Part shown: positions 7,792-17,530 of the stretch, one piece after another
Position numbering within the stretch: the first letter of the stretch is position 1
Layout of the letters: each line of letters opens with the position of its first letter
From: an uncultured Alphaproteobacteria bacterium
GTDB lineage: Bacteria > Pseudomonadota > Alphaproteobacteria > UBA828
Assembly: GCA_913053235.1 (NCBI GenBank)
Contig: CAJXFT010000006.1
Coordinates: forward strand, 1 to 45,523
Reading direction: 5' to 3'
DNA: 45,523 nucleotides
The notes under the pieces: generated by a model
Databases searched by the model: none
Told to the model about the DNA's origin: nothing
Seen by the model: the letters and a program-made list of their open reading frames with translations, nothing else
Translations under genes and position numbers: made by a program

Positions 7792-7823
7792 TTGGCGCCC
7801 ATAGCGGCGAGAGGAAGAGGCGG

Positions 7824-9197
7824 GTGGCACAAACCCTTCACTGCGACCTGTGTGTGATCGGCGCCGGCGCGGGCGGCCTGACGCTGGCCGCCGGCGCCAG
7901 CCAGATGGGCGCCTCGGTGGTGCTCATCGAACGCGGGCAAATGGGCGGCGAGTGCCTCAATACCGGATGCGTGCCATCCAAGGCGTTGCTGACGGCGGCC
8001 GCGCGCGGCGACAGTTACAGCGCCGCGTATGAACATGTGCAGCGCACCATCGCCGAAATCGCGCCGCAGGATTCACGCCAGCGCTTCGAGGGGCTCGGTG
8101 TGCGCGTCATCGCCGCCAGCGCGCGCTTTACCGGCGCACGGACCGTCAGCGCCGGGGATTTCGAGATTCGCGCGCGGCGCTATGTCGTCGCCACCGGCTC
8201 GACGCCGGTTATTCCGCCGCTTGCCGGCATCGACGATGTCGCGTTGCTGACCAACGAAACGCTGTTCACCGCGCGCCCCGAGCCGAGCCATTTGCTGGTA
8301 CTCGGCGGCGGCCCGGTCGGCGTCGAGATGGCGCAGGCGTTTCGCCGCCTCGGCGCGCGGGTCTCGCTGGTCGAGGAGCTCGATTTGCTGCCGCGCGACG
8401 ATCCCGAACTGGTCGCCGTCATTCGCGACCGGCTGCTGGGTGAGGGCATCGCCCTTTATGAACGGAGCAAAGCCGTCCGCGTCGCGCCCGAGGGCGGCGC
8501 TATCCGCCTCACCTGCGCCGGCGCCGGCGGCGAGGTCGAACTCACCGGCTCGCACCTGCTCGTCGCCGCCGGGCGCGCGGCGAATTTCGCCGGCCTCGGC
8601 CTCGATGCCGCCGGTGTGGCGACAGAGGGCGGCGCCATCCTTCTCGATCGCCGCCTGCGCACCACCAACCGGCGCGTCTTCGCCGTCGGCGACGTGGCCG
8701 GGCCCTACCGCTTCACCCATATGGCCGCGTATCAAGCCGGAATCGTGCTGCGCAACACTGTCTTCCGCCTGCCGGCGAAAGCCAATTACCGCGCCGTGCC
8801 GTGGGTAACCTACTCCGACCCGGAACTCGCCCATGTCGGCCTCGGCGAAGAAGCGGCGCGCCGCTCCGGCGTGAAATTCCATATCCTGCGCCACCCCTTC
8901 GCGGAGAACGACCGCGCCGTGGCGGCCGGCCTGACCGCCGGCCTGATCAAGGTGGTGGTGACGCCGGGCGGGCGCATTCTCGGCGCTTCCATCGCCGGCG
9001 CCGGGGCCGGTGAGTTGATCCATGTGTGGTCGCTGGCGGTATCAAAGCGGCTCAAGGTATCGGCGATGGCCCAGACCATCACACCCTATCCCACCCTCTC
9101 CGAAATCAGCGCCCGCGCCGCCGGCAGCTATTATGCGGCGAAGCTGTTCAGCCCACGAACCAAACGCATTGTCAGATTTCTCCAGCGCCTGGGATAA
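7824..9197 (+). CDS. Dihydrolipoamide dehydrogenase/mercuric reductase-like FAD-dependent oxidoreductase
   Basis: A 457-residue class-I pyridine nucleotide-disulfide oxidoreductase. It shows an N-terminal FAD fold (CVIGAGAGGLT, about 10-20), the redox-active pair in GGECLNTGCVPSK (Cys44, Cys49), and an NAD(P) fold (VLGGGPVGVEMAQAFRRLG). The second FAD motif is VFAVGDVAG, and a dimerisation domain follows. In the C-terminal motif the expected active-site His of lipoamide dehydrogenases is Tyr (PYPTLSE instead of HPTLSE). The C-terminus has no vicinal Cys pair, so neither true lipoamide dehydrogenase nor mercuric reductase is supported. The GTG start follows AGGAAGAGGCGG. It is almost certainly co-transcribed with the TVP38 gene just upstream. 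Confidence 0.88.
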   Translation: MAQTLHCDLCVIGAGAGGLTLAAGASQMGASVVLIERGQMGGECLNTGCVPSKALLTAAARGDSYSAAYEHVQRTIAEIAPQDSRQRFEGLGVRVIAASARFTGARTVSAGDFEIRARRYVVATGSTPVIPPLAGIDDVALLTNETLFTARPEPSHLLVLGGGPVGVEMAQAFRRLGARVSLVEELDLLPRDDPELVAVIRDRLLGEGIALYERSKAVRVAPEGGAIRLTCAGAGGEVELTGSHLLVAAGRAANFAGLGLDAAGVATEGGAILLDRRLRTTNRRVFAVGDVAGPYRFTHMAAYQAGIVLRNTVFRLPAKANYRAVPWVTYSDPELAHVGLGEEAARRSGVKFHILRHPFAENDRAVAAGLTAGLIKVVVTPGGRILGASIAGAGAGELIHVWSLAVSKRLKVSAMAQTITPYPTLSEISARAAGSYYAAKLFSPRTKRIVRFLQRLG

Positions 9198-9250
9198 TGC
9201 CGCCGGCGCGCCTATAGTGGCGGCCTGTGAAGCAAATGGATTAGATCAGG

Positions 9251-10675
9251 TTGGCCAAAACCTTCTTTTCTCTGCCGCCGCTGACGCGCAGCCTGTCGGC
9301 GCGATTGCTGGTGCTGACGATCATCTTCGTGTTGATCGGCGAGATTTTTATCTATGTGCCTTCGGTGGCGCGCTACCGCCATGTTTATTTGCAGGAGCGA
9401 ATCGAAGCCGCGCGGATCGCCGCGCTGGCGGTGGAAGCGGCGCCCGACCGCATGGTCACCGAGGAATTGCGCAAGATGCTGCTGGTGCATTCCGGCGTCC
9501 TGCAGGTCTCGCTCAAACGCGACGAGCGGCGCATTCTGATACTGGTCTCCGAAATGCCGCACCCCATCGGCGCCACCTTCACGATGGCCGAGGCAACGCC
9601 GTGGCGGCTTATAAAGCAGGCTTTCGGCGCCCTGGCGGGCGGTGGCGAGCGGGTCATCCGGGTGATCGGCACGGTGGCCGCGGACAGCGCCGGAACCTCG
9701 GTCGATATTCTGCTCTACGAGGCGCCGATGGTGGCCGAAATGCTCGACTATTCGCGCCGTATTCTCGAGCTCTCCCTGGTGCTCGCCGCGATTACCGCCG
9801 GGCTTGTTTTTCTCAGCCTGCATTTGCTCCTGGTGCGCCCGTTGCGCCGGATGAGCGAGAACCTCGTCACCTTCCGGCGCGCACCCGAAGATGCCACGAC
9901 GGTCATGGCGCGCAGCCGCCGGCGCGACGAAATCGGCGTCGCCCAGCGCGAGCTTCGCATCATGCAGCAGCGCGTGCGCGCGGCGCTCCGGCAAAAGGCC
10001 CGTCTCGCCTCGGTCGGCGCCGCGGTGAGCAAGATCAATCACGACCTGCGCAACATGCTGGCGACGGCACTGTTGGTGAGCGACCGCCTGGCGATGAACG
10101 AGAATCCCGAAACGCGCAAGGTTTCGGCGCCGCTTTTGGCGTCTCTCGACCGGGCGATTAATTTATGCACCCAAACCCTCAGCTTCGCCCGCGCCGAGGA
10201 GCCCGACGCCGAGCTCGACGAATTTCTCCTGGCGCCGCTGGTCGACGAAGTCGCCCTTGTTTTGCCCAAGGCCGAGATCGACAGCATCAAATGGCGCAAC
10301 GATGTCCCGGCGGATCTGCGCCTGCTGGCCGACCGCGATCAGGTTTACCGCATCCTCATGAATTTGACCAAGAACGCCATCGAGGCGGTGACCGCCCAGG
10401 GCCAAGGCGGCACGGTGCGCGTGAGCGGCCGGCGCGAAGGCGACAGCACCGTGGTCGAAGTCGCCGATACCGGCCCCGGCCTGCCGGAGCGCGCGCGCGA
10501 GCATCTGTTCGAAGCCTTTGCCGGCTCGGTCGGCGGCACCGGCCTTGGCCTCGCCATCGCCCATGAATTGACGCGCAATCACGGCGGCGAGCTGGAGTTG
10601 GTGAAAAGCGACCCGACCGGCACCGTTTTCCGCGCCATATTTCCCCATTCAGCCGAAGCCCTAAGGAAAGATTAA
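9251..10675 (+). CDS. Membrane sensor histidine kinase
   Basis: A 474-residue two-component sensor. A transmembrane helix at about 18-38 is followed by a sensor region (about 40-170), a second helix (about 175-197), and a HAMP-like linker starting LVRPLRRMSENL. The H-box is SKINHDLRNML (His264), the N-box NLTKNAIEAV, G1 DTGPGLP and G2 GTGLGLAI. The extracytoplasmic part has no recognised ligand-domain signature. The only plausible start is TTG at 9251, with AGG immediately before it, so the exact N-terminus is uncertain. No response regulator lies next to it, making it an orphan kinase in this window; a small membrane protein follows 56 bases downstream. Confidence 0.88.
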   Translation: MAKTFFSLPPLTRSLSARLLVLTIIFVLIGEIFIYVPSVARYRHVYLQERIEAARIAALAVEAAPDRMVTEELRKMLLVHSGVLQVSLKRDERRILILVSEMPHPIGATFTMAEATPWRLIKQAFGALAGGGERVIRVIGTVAADSAGTSVDILLYEAPMVAEMLDYSRRILELSLVLAAITAGLVFLSLHLLLVRPLRRMSENLVTFRRAPEDATTVMARSRRRDEIGVAQRELRIMQQRVRAALRQKARLASVGAAVSKINHDLRNMLATALLVSDRLAMNENPETRKVSAPLLASLDRAINLCTQTLSFARAEEPDAELDEFLLAPLVDEVALVLPKAEIDSIKWRNDVPADLRLLADRDQVYRILMNLTKNAIEAVTAQGQGGTVRVSGRREGDSTVVEVADTGPGLPERAREHLFEAFAGSVGGTGLGLAIAHELTRNHGGELELVKSDPTGTVFRAIFPHSAEALRKD

Positions 10676-10687
10676 CCATCGCTTAGC
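10672..10687. promoter_or_regulatory. CtrA-box-like sequence at the end of the kinase gene
   Basis: TTAA, seven bases, TTAGC: one mismatch from TTAA-N7-TTAAC. It overlaps the kinase stop codon and lies about 45 bases upstream of the small membrane-protein gene. It is a weak candidate only, but a similar near-match occurs at 1154-1169. Confidence 0.25.
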
Positions 10688-10731
10688 ACTCTTCGGTCAC
10701 AATGGCGGCTCCACCATTCGGGGACAGAATA

Positions 10732-11103
10732 ATGGCCGATGTGACCTTCGACCGGCCCAAACCGAGCCGCCACGTTGGGCGCCTGATGGAGAACTTGCCG
10801 GGCGAGATGCGCGACAGCTTCACCGAGGCGCAACGCGAGGCGCTCGGCGAGGCGATGCGCACCCGCACCTGGCGCCGCCAATCGGTGGATATACGCCTGT
10901 CGCTGCCACTCCTGTCCGAACGCTTCTTCATGACCGTGGTGGCGGGACGTGAGCGGCGCCCGGGCCAGCGCCGCAAGGCGGAGCGCGTTTTCCACCCTCT
11001 CGGCACCGTCGGCAACACTCTGTTCATGGGCGCCATCACCACCGTGATTTGCTCGGTGGTCCTGGTCATCGCTCTGGTCTACAGCTCGATCCTGATGCCC
11101 TGA
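10732..11103 (+). CDS. Small one-helix membrane protein of unknown function
   Basis: A 123-residue protein I do not recognise. The N-terminal two-thirds is polar and Arg-rich (GEMRDSFTEAQREALGEAMR, then WRRQSVDIRLSLPLLSERFF), and one hydrophobic segment near residues 92-118 ends the protein (LFMGAITTVICSVVLVIALVY). The topology would be a cytosolic domain with a C-terminal anchor. The ATG at 10732 follows GGGGA at a suitable distance; an ATG ten codons earlier is less likely. It follows the histidine kinase on the same strand and may be co-expressed or have its own promoter in the 56-base gap. Confidence 0.65.
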   Translation: MADVTFDRPKPSRHVGRLMENLPGEMRDSFTEAQREALGEAMRTRTWRRQSVDIRLSLPLLSERFFMTVVAGRERRPGQRRKAERVFHPLGTVGNTLFMGAITTVICSVVLVIALVYSSILMP

Positions 11104-11174
11104 CAAACAGCGGCGTGCCTGGTGTGTTCCGAGGGCTGGTGCCGGAGGGGCATCCGCGCGGGTCTCTTTTGTTT

Positions 11175-11215
11175 GTTCCCTCAAGCGCCGGGCGGGGGCA
11201 TCCGCCCCCTTGGCT
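11175..11215. repeat. Dispersed 41-bp repeat, copy A
   Basis: The 41 bases from GTTCCCTCA to TTGGCT match 14403-14443 at 35 positions by hand alignment. This copy contains the perfect stem GGGGGC-ATCC-GCCCCC. It lies in the convergent gap between the small membrane-protein gene and uvrB. Read on the minus strand both copies could encode a similar Ala/Arg-rich peptide, but neither belongs to a plausible gene. Confidence 0.7.
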
Positions 11216-11249
11216 ACCTCGTATTAACTCGGGCGCGTAGTCACGCTTG

Positions 11250-11272
11250 CCGGAATGCTCGTCGCATTCCGG
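11250..11272. terminator. Perfect hairpin downstream of uvrB
   Basis: CCGGAATGC-TCGTC-GCATTCCGG is a perfect 9-bp stem with a 5-base loop, 38 bases beyond the uvrB stop. There is no T tract on either strand, so it is either a transcript-end stabilising hairpin or a non-canonical terminator between convergent genes. Confidence 0.5.
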
Positions 11273-11310
11273 TTGGTGTGCCGTTTGGAAGAATCTTTGT
11301 GGGCGCGCGC

Positions 11311-13533
<2,223 letters not shown>

Positions 13534-13632
13534 AGCATATGCGGGCGCGGGGAGTGTGTCCGCTTGAATAATTCACTCGGGAGGCACTAGGCTGGCGGCT
13601 CCACCTGTTCAAGAATTCAGAACGCCACCGCC

Positions 13633-14328
13633 ATGCCCTTTTCTCTACCAAGCTTCGCCCACTTCATCGCCGCTCCAAGGCGCCTGGCGGTGGCGGCGGC
13701 GCTCGCCATCCTGCTCTTTGCCCCGTTCACCCCGCCGGCTGTCGCGGATGAGCATTTGGCGGCGCGGCCCGGGGATCGGGTGCTTGGGACCGATCATGCG
13801 CCGATCGTGATGATCGAATATTATTCGCTCGATTGTCCCTTTTGCGCTTCGTTTCATGCCGAGACGTTTCCGAGGCTGAAAGCGGAGTATATCGACACCG
13901 GCAAGGTGCGCTTCGTGTTCCGCGATTATCCGCAGTCCTGGGCGGCGCTGGAGGCGGCGATCCTGACCCATTGCGCGCCGCCGGAACGTTTTTTCGCCGT
14001 GCACGAGGCTTTGCTCAAAACCCTCGGCCAATGGAGCAAGGCGGAATCGACGATACGCGCCGTCGCCGAGGTCGGCGAAACGCAGGGTGTCTCGAAAGAG
14101 ACGTTCAAGGCCTGCATCGATGCGCGGGTTTTGGAGCGCCAGGTGTTCGAGAGCCAGAAATTCGCGCGCGATGCGCTCGGCGTCAAATCGACGCCGACCT
14201 TCTTTCTCAATCGCGAAAGGTTGGTCGGAAATGTTCCCTTTGACAAGCTGTCGCTCGGCCTCGACATCCTGTTGGACGAGATCGCGCGGCGCAGCGGCGG
14301 CTTGACGAGCCTAGAGACCCCCCACTGA
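13633..14328 (+). CDS. DsbA-family thiol:disulfide oxidoreductase, copy 1
   Basis: A 231-residue secreted protein with a hydrophobic signal segment (about 18-38, ending PPAVADE) and a DsbA thioredoxin fold. The active site is CPFC (Cys68, Cys71) within EYYSLDCPFCASFH, and the cis-Pro loop is GVKSTPTFF. Two further cysteines (Cys114 in THCAPPERF, Cys161 in KACIDA) could form the second disulfide known from some alphaproteobacterial DsbA proteins. It probably oxidises or isomerises cysteines of periplasmic proteins. The next gene is a clear paralogue with CPHC, suggesting a local duplication. No dsbB is in the window. The start ATG has no obvious Shine-Dalgarno. Confidence 0.88.
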   Translation: MPFSLPSFAHFIAAPRRLAVAAALAILLFAPFTPPAVADEHLAARPGDRVLGTDHAPIVMIEYYSLDCPFCASFHAETFPRLKAEYIDTGKVRFVFRDYPQSWAALEAAILTHCAPPERFFAVHEALLKTLGQWSKAESTIRAVAEVGETQGVSKETFKACIDARVLERQVFESQKFARDALGVKSTPTFFLNRERLVGNVPFDKLSLGLDILLDEIARRSGGLTSLETPH

Positions 14329-14338
14329 CTAACAAAAT

Positions 14339-14373
14339 CCTCTCCCCAGCGGGGAGAGGGCTGGGGAGAGGGG
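14339..14373. repeat. REP-like palindromic element
   Basis: CCTCTCCCC-AGC-GGGGAGAGG is a perfect 9-bp stem with a 3-base loop, followed after GCT by GGGGAGAGGGG. The same half-site is thus present three times. It sits directly after the first DsbA gene. Similar CTCTCCCC/GGGGAGAG units are common extragenic repeats in proteobacteria, so this is likely a copy of a genome-wide family. Confidence 0.65.
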
Positions 14374-14379
14374 AGAGTC

Positions 14380-14399
14380 AAAGCGCGATAACGCTTTTT
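14380..14399 (+). terminator. Rho-independent-like terminator after DsbA copy 1
   Basis: AAAGCG-CGATAA-CGCTTT forms a 6-bp stem with a 6-base loop, followed by TT (five T in total at the 3' side). The stem is weak in GC, so efficiency is uncertain. It could separate transcription of the two DsbA genes. Confidence 0.4.
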
Positions 14400-14402
14400 G
14401 GT

Positions 14403-14443
14403 GTTCCCTCAGTCGCCGGGCGGTCGCATCCGCTCTCTTGGCT
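14403..14443. repeat. Dispersed 41-bp repeat, copy B
   Basis: Same element as 11175-11215, with six differences and no indel across 41 bases. The stem found in copy A is not preserved here, so sequence rather than that hairpin is what is shared. It lies between the two DsbA genes, just after the REP-like palindrome. Confidence 0.7.
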
Positions 14444-14518
14444 CGGGCGCTATACCCTTCCGCCCGCTTTTGCTCTAGTTTTGCGGCTCCTTTTATCTCG
14501 CCACCGGGACACCGCCAC

Positions 14519-15130
14519 ATGCCGATTTCAACCCGCCGAATCCTATTGGCCCTGCCCTTTATCCTGATTCTCGCCGCCTTCATGCCGCGCCCGGTTTCGG
14601 CCGGCAGCATGGAGGCGCGGCCCGGCGACATGGCGTTCGGCGATGCCGGCGCGCCGGTCACCATGGTCGAATATTATTCGCTCAACTGTCCGCACTGTGC
14701 CGTGTTCCACAAGCAGATGTTTGCGGCGCTGAAGGCGGAATATATCGATAGCGGCCGGGTTCGTTTCGTGTTCCGCGATTTTCCGCTCAACTGGGCGGCG
14801 CTGGAAGCGGCGATCCTCACCCATTGCGCCGGGCCCGAGCGCTTTCTCGCCGTGCAGCAGGCTTTGTTCGACAGCTTCCGCCGATGGAGCGGCGCGCAAT
14901 CGACATTGCTGGCGGTCGCCGAGGTCGGCGAGGCGGTGGGCGTGACGCGGGCGGAATTCAAGCGCTGCATAGAGGCCGGCGAGCTCGAAAAGCAGGTCAT
15001 CGAAAGTTACGAATTCGCCCGCCGGGAACTCGGCGTCGAGGGCACGCCGACCTTTTTCATCAACGGCGAAAAACATGTCGGCGGGATTTCGCTGAAGCGA
15101 TTGGCGGAAATTTTAAAAGGCGCCGAATAG
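14519..15130 (+). CDS. DsbA-family thiol:disulfide oxidoreductase, copy 2
   Basis: A 203-residue secreted paralogue of the preceding gene. It has a signal peptide (about 5-28, RRILLALPFILILAA with cleavage near VSAGS) and active site CPHC (Cys57, Cys60) in EYYSLNCPHCAVFH. The cis-Pro loop is GVEGTPTFF, and the same extra pair is present (Cys103, Cys150). The two proteins share long stretches such as WAALEAAILTHCA. CPHC is the classical strongly oxidising DsbA dipeptide, while copy 1 has CPFC, so their redox roles may differ. The ATG at 14519 places the signal peptide correctly; longer upstream reading runs into the repeat elements. It is convergent with glpK across about 60 bases in which I see nothing distinctive. 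Confidence 0.9.
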   Translation: MPISTRRILLALPFILILAAFMPRPVSAGSMEARPGDMAFGDAGAPVTMVEYYSLNCPHCAVFHKQMFAALKAEYIDSGRVRFVFRDFPLNWAALEAAILTHCAGPERFLAVQQALFDSFRRWSGAQSTLLAVAEVGEAVGVTRAEFKRCIEAGELEKQVIESYEFARRELGVEGTPTFFINGEKHVGGISLKRLAEILKGAE

Positions 15131-15191
15131 CGAATAAAATCTATTTCCCGGCGGGCAGGCATCTGTGTCGTTTGCCAAGGCGGCGTGGGGA

Positions 15192-16691
15192 TCAGAAACT
15201 CCGCACCCGGCGCACGGCATCGCGCCATCCGGCGCAGAGGCGCTCGCGCTGCGCAGCCGCGAGCGCGGGGCGGAACAGGCGCTCGCATTTCCAGTGCCCG
15301 GAAATATCGTCGATGGAATCATAAAACCCGGCTTTGAGGCCGGCCAGATAGGCGGCGCCGAGCGCCGTCGTCTCGCTCATAGCCGCGCGCTCGACCGGCA
15401 GGTCGAGAATATCGGCGAGGAATTGCATCAGCCAGTCATTGCCCACCATGCCGCCATCGACGCGCAGGCTGGACGGTTTGGCGATGCCATCCTGGGCCAT
15501 GGCGGTCATCAGATCGCGGGTCTGGTAGCACACCGATTCGAGCGCCGCGCGGGTGACCTGGGATATGCCGCTGTCGCGGCTGAGGCCGAGGATGGCGCCG
15601 CGCGCCGCCGCATCCCAATAGGGCGCGCCGAGGCCGGTGAAGGCCGGCACCAGATAGACCCCGCCGCTGTCGGCGATGGCGCGCGCATGGGCTTCCGATT
15701 CGCTCGCCTCGCCGATGATCCCGAGGCCGTCGCGCAGCCATTGCAGCGCCGCGCCGGCGTTGAAGATACTGCCTTCGACGGCATAGACCGGCTTGCCGCC
15801 GAGGCGGTAGGCGAGCGTCGTCACCAGCCGGTCGTCGGATATCGCCGCCTCATCGCCGATATTTTGCAGGATGAAACAGCCGGTGCCGAATGTCGCCTTG
15901 ACCATGCCGGGGCGGAGACAGGCCTGGCCGATAGCGGCCGCCTGCTGGTCGCCGGCGATGCCGGTTATGGCAATTTTGCCGCCGAGCAGTTGGCCTTCGG
16001 TGACGCCGAATTCGCTGCTGTTGTCGCGCACCTCCGGCAAGAGCCGGCGCGGGATGCGCAACAGGTCGAGCAGCGCATCGTCCCAATCCTGGCTGTGGAT
16101 GTTGAACAGCATGCTGCGCGACGCATTGGTGGCGTCGGTGGCGTGCACGCGCCCGCCGGTGAGGCGCCACAACAGAAAGCTGTCGACGGTGCCGAAGGCG
16201 AGCTCGCCTTGCTCGGCGGCGTGCCGGGCGCCGGGAATATTTTCGAGCAGCCAAACGATCTTGCTGGCCGAGAAATAGGGATCGATGACGAGGCCTGTTT
16301 TGCCGCGCACCAGCGCCTCGCATCCCTCACCCGCCAGCCGCTCGCAGAATTCGGCGCCGCGGCGGTCCTGCCAGACGATGGCATTGTGGATCGCCCGGCC
16401 ATCGGCGCGGCGCCAGATGATGCTGGTCTCGCGCTGGTTGGCGATACCGATGGCGGCGACGGCGGCGGCGCCGGCCGCGTCGGCCCCGCCGGCATGCTCG
16501 GCGATCACCTGGCGGCACAGCGCAACGGCCGTGCGCCAGATCTCTTCGGGATCATGCTCGACCCAGCCGTCGCGCGGATAAATCTGCGCCAGCTCGCGCT
16601 GCGCCCGGCCGCGCGGCTGCCCGTCGCGGTCAAACAGCATGGCGCGGGTGCTGGTGGTGCCCTGGTCGATGGCGAGCAGATATTTTTGCAT
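15192..16691 (-). CDS. glpK: Glycerol kinase
   Basis: GlpK phosphorylates glycerol with ATP to sn-glycerol 3-phosphate, trapping it in the cell. The 499-residue FGGY kinase begins [21 protein letters not shown]. It continues with [21 protein letters not shown], the substrate loop [24 protein letters not shown], the FGTGCF/NIG region, [16 protein letters not shown] and the C-terminal [16 protein letters not shown]. The ATG at 16689-16691 is preceded by GAGG five bases upstream. The gene lies 2 bases after the glycerophosphodiesterase stop, so the two are clearly an operon that converts glycerophosphodiesters and glycerol to glycerol 3-phosphate. No glycerol facilitator or GlpD is nearby. Confidence 0.96.
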   Translation of the reverse strand: MQKYLLAIDQGTTSTRAMLFDRDGQPRGRAQRELAQIYPRDGWVEHDPEEIWRTAVALCRQVIAEHAGGADAAGAAAVAAIGIANQRETSIIWRRADGRAIHNAIVWQDRRGAEFCERLAGEGCEALVRGKTGLVIDPYFSASKIVWLLENIPGARHAAEQGELAFGTVDSFLLWRLTGGRVHATDATNASRSMLFNIHSQDWDDALLDLLRIPRRLLPEVRDNSSEFGVTEGQLLGGKIAITGIAGDQQAAAIGQACLRPGMVKATFGTGCFILQNIGDEAAISDDRLVTTLAYRLGGKPVYAVEGSIFNAGAALQWLRDGLGIIGEASESEAHARAIADSGGVYLVPAFTGLGAPYWDAAARGAILGLSRDSGISQVTRAALESVCYQTRDLMTAMAQDGIAKPSSLRVDGGMVGNDWLMQFLADILDLPVERAAMSETTALGAAYLAGLKAGFYDSIDDISGHWKCERLFRPALAAAQRERLCAGWRDAVRRVRSF

Positions 16692-16693
16692 GG

Positions 16694-17449
16694 TCACCTC
16701 GCCAAGCGCTCCGGGTAATCGCTGATCAGCGCTTCGACGCCCCAGCCGTAGAGTGTCGCCGCGCGCGCCGCCCGGTTGACGGTATAGCAACGAAGAGCGA
16801 ACCCGGCGTCGAGCAGCGGGCGCGCCCGGCCGCGCGTGAGATGCTCATGGTCGCAATGGAGCGCGTTGCAGCCGAGATCGATGAGTTGGCGCTGCCAATC
16901 GCCGGGGATCGCCGAGACCAGGAGGGCGCGCGGGATATCCGGCGCGGCATCCCGCGCCGCCGTCAATGCCGCCGGGCTGAAGCTCGATATCAACGGCACC
17001 GGCAGCGCCGCCGGCCATTCGGCCCTGAGCCGTGCGGCGGTGATGCGCCCGGTTTCGCTGTCGCGTCCCGGAGCGGCTTTGATCTCGACATTGGCGCCGA
17101 GGCCGAGCTCGGCCAGCACGGCGATCGCCTGGTGGAGCGAAGGGATGCGCGCGCCCCGGAACGCGGCGCCGAACCAGGCGCCGGCGTCGAGGGTACTGAG
17201 CTCGGCCCAATCCTTGTCGGCCACCAATCCGCAGCCATCGGTGGTTCGCTCCAGCGTCTCGTCATGCAGCAGGACAACCTCGCAATCGCGAGTCAGCCTG
17301 GCGTCGAATTCAACCCAGCCGGCGCCGAGCGCCGCCGCCCGGCGAATCGAGGCCAGCGTGTTTTCCGGCGCGTGGCCGCAGGCGCCGCGGTGGCCGATGA
17401 CCGGCGGCACCGGGCAAGTCCTCGATTCCGTCGCCAATCCGCGCGTCAA
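16694..17449 (-). CDS. Glycerophosphodiester phosphodiesterase (UgpQ-like)
   Basis: A 251-residue cytosolic-type GDPD. It hydrolyses deacylated phospholipids to glycerol 3-phosphate and an alcohol. The TIM-barrel motifs are [13 protein letters not shown] (His20, Glu29), [25 protein letters not shown] and VEIKAAPG; the C-terminal strand CYTVNRA and [13 protein letters not shown] are also typical. There is no signal peptide, so substrates must be imported first. The start is TTG at 17447-17449 with GGAGG four bases upstream. It is directly followed by glpK and divergent from the TPR/dioxygenase gene. Confidence 0.9.
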   Translation of the reverse strand: MTRGLATESRTCPVPPVIGHRGACGHAPENTLASIRRAAALGAGWVEFDARLTRDCEVVLLHDETLERTTDGCGLVADKDWAELSTLDAGAWFGAAFRGARIPSLHQAIAVLAELGLGANVEIKAAPGRDSETGRITAARLRAEWPAALPVPLISSFSPAALTAARDAAPDIPRALLVSAIPGDWQRQLIDLGCNALHCDHEHLTRGRARPLLDAGFALRCYTVNRAARAATLYGWGVEALISDYPERLAR

Positions 17450-17530
17450 TTTGCCTCCACCGATAAAGCGATCACATGGCAGCTAATATGGGCTACATTT
17501 CGGCTCTGGAACAGGCCTGAACGGGAGCAA

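Noticed and set aside
7824-9197. Mercuric reductase or lipoamide dehydrogenase (E3) call
   Set aside because: No C-terminal vicinal Cys and no metal-binding N-terminal domain for mercuric reductase; the catalytic His of E3 is Tyr, and no 2-oxoacid dehydrogenase genes are nearby.
11195-11211. GGGGGC-ATCC-GCCCCC as an intrinsic terminator
   Set aside because: No T tract follows, and it is part of the dispersed repeat; the second copy lacks the stem.
15165-16718. 517-codon plus-strand frame opposite glpK
   Set aside because: The glpK product is complete and highly conserved; the antisense product has shadow composition.
16841-17530. Upstream extension of the TPR/dioxygenase frame
   Set aside because: It would overlap most of the phosphodiesterase gene on the other strand; a Shine-Dalgarno supports the ATG at 17531.
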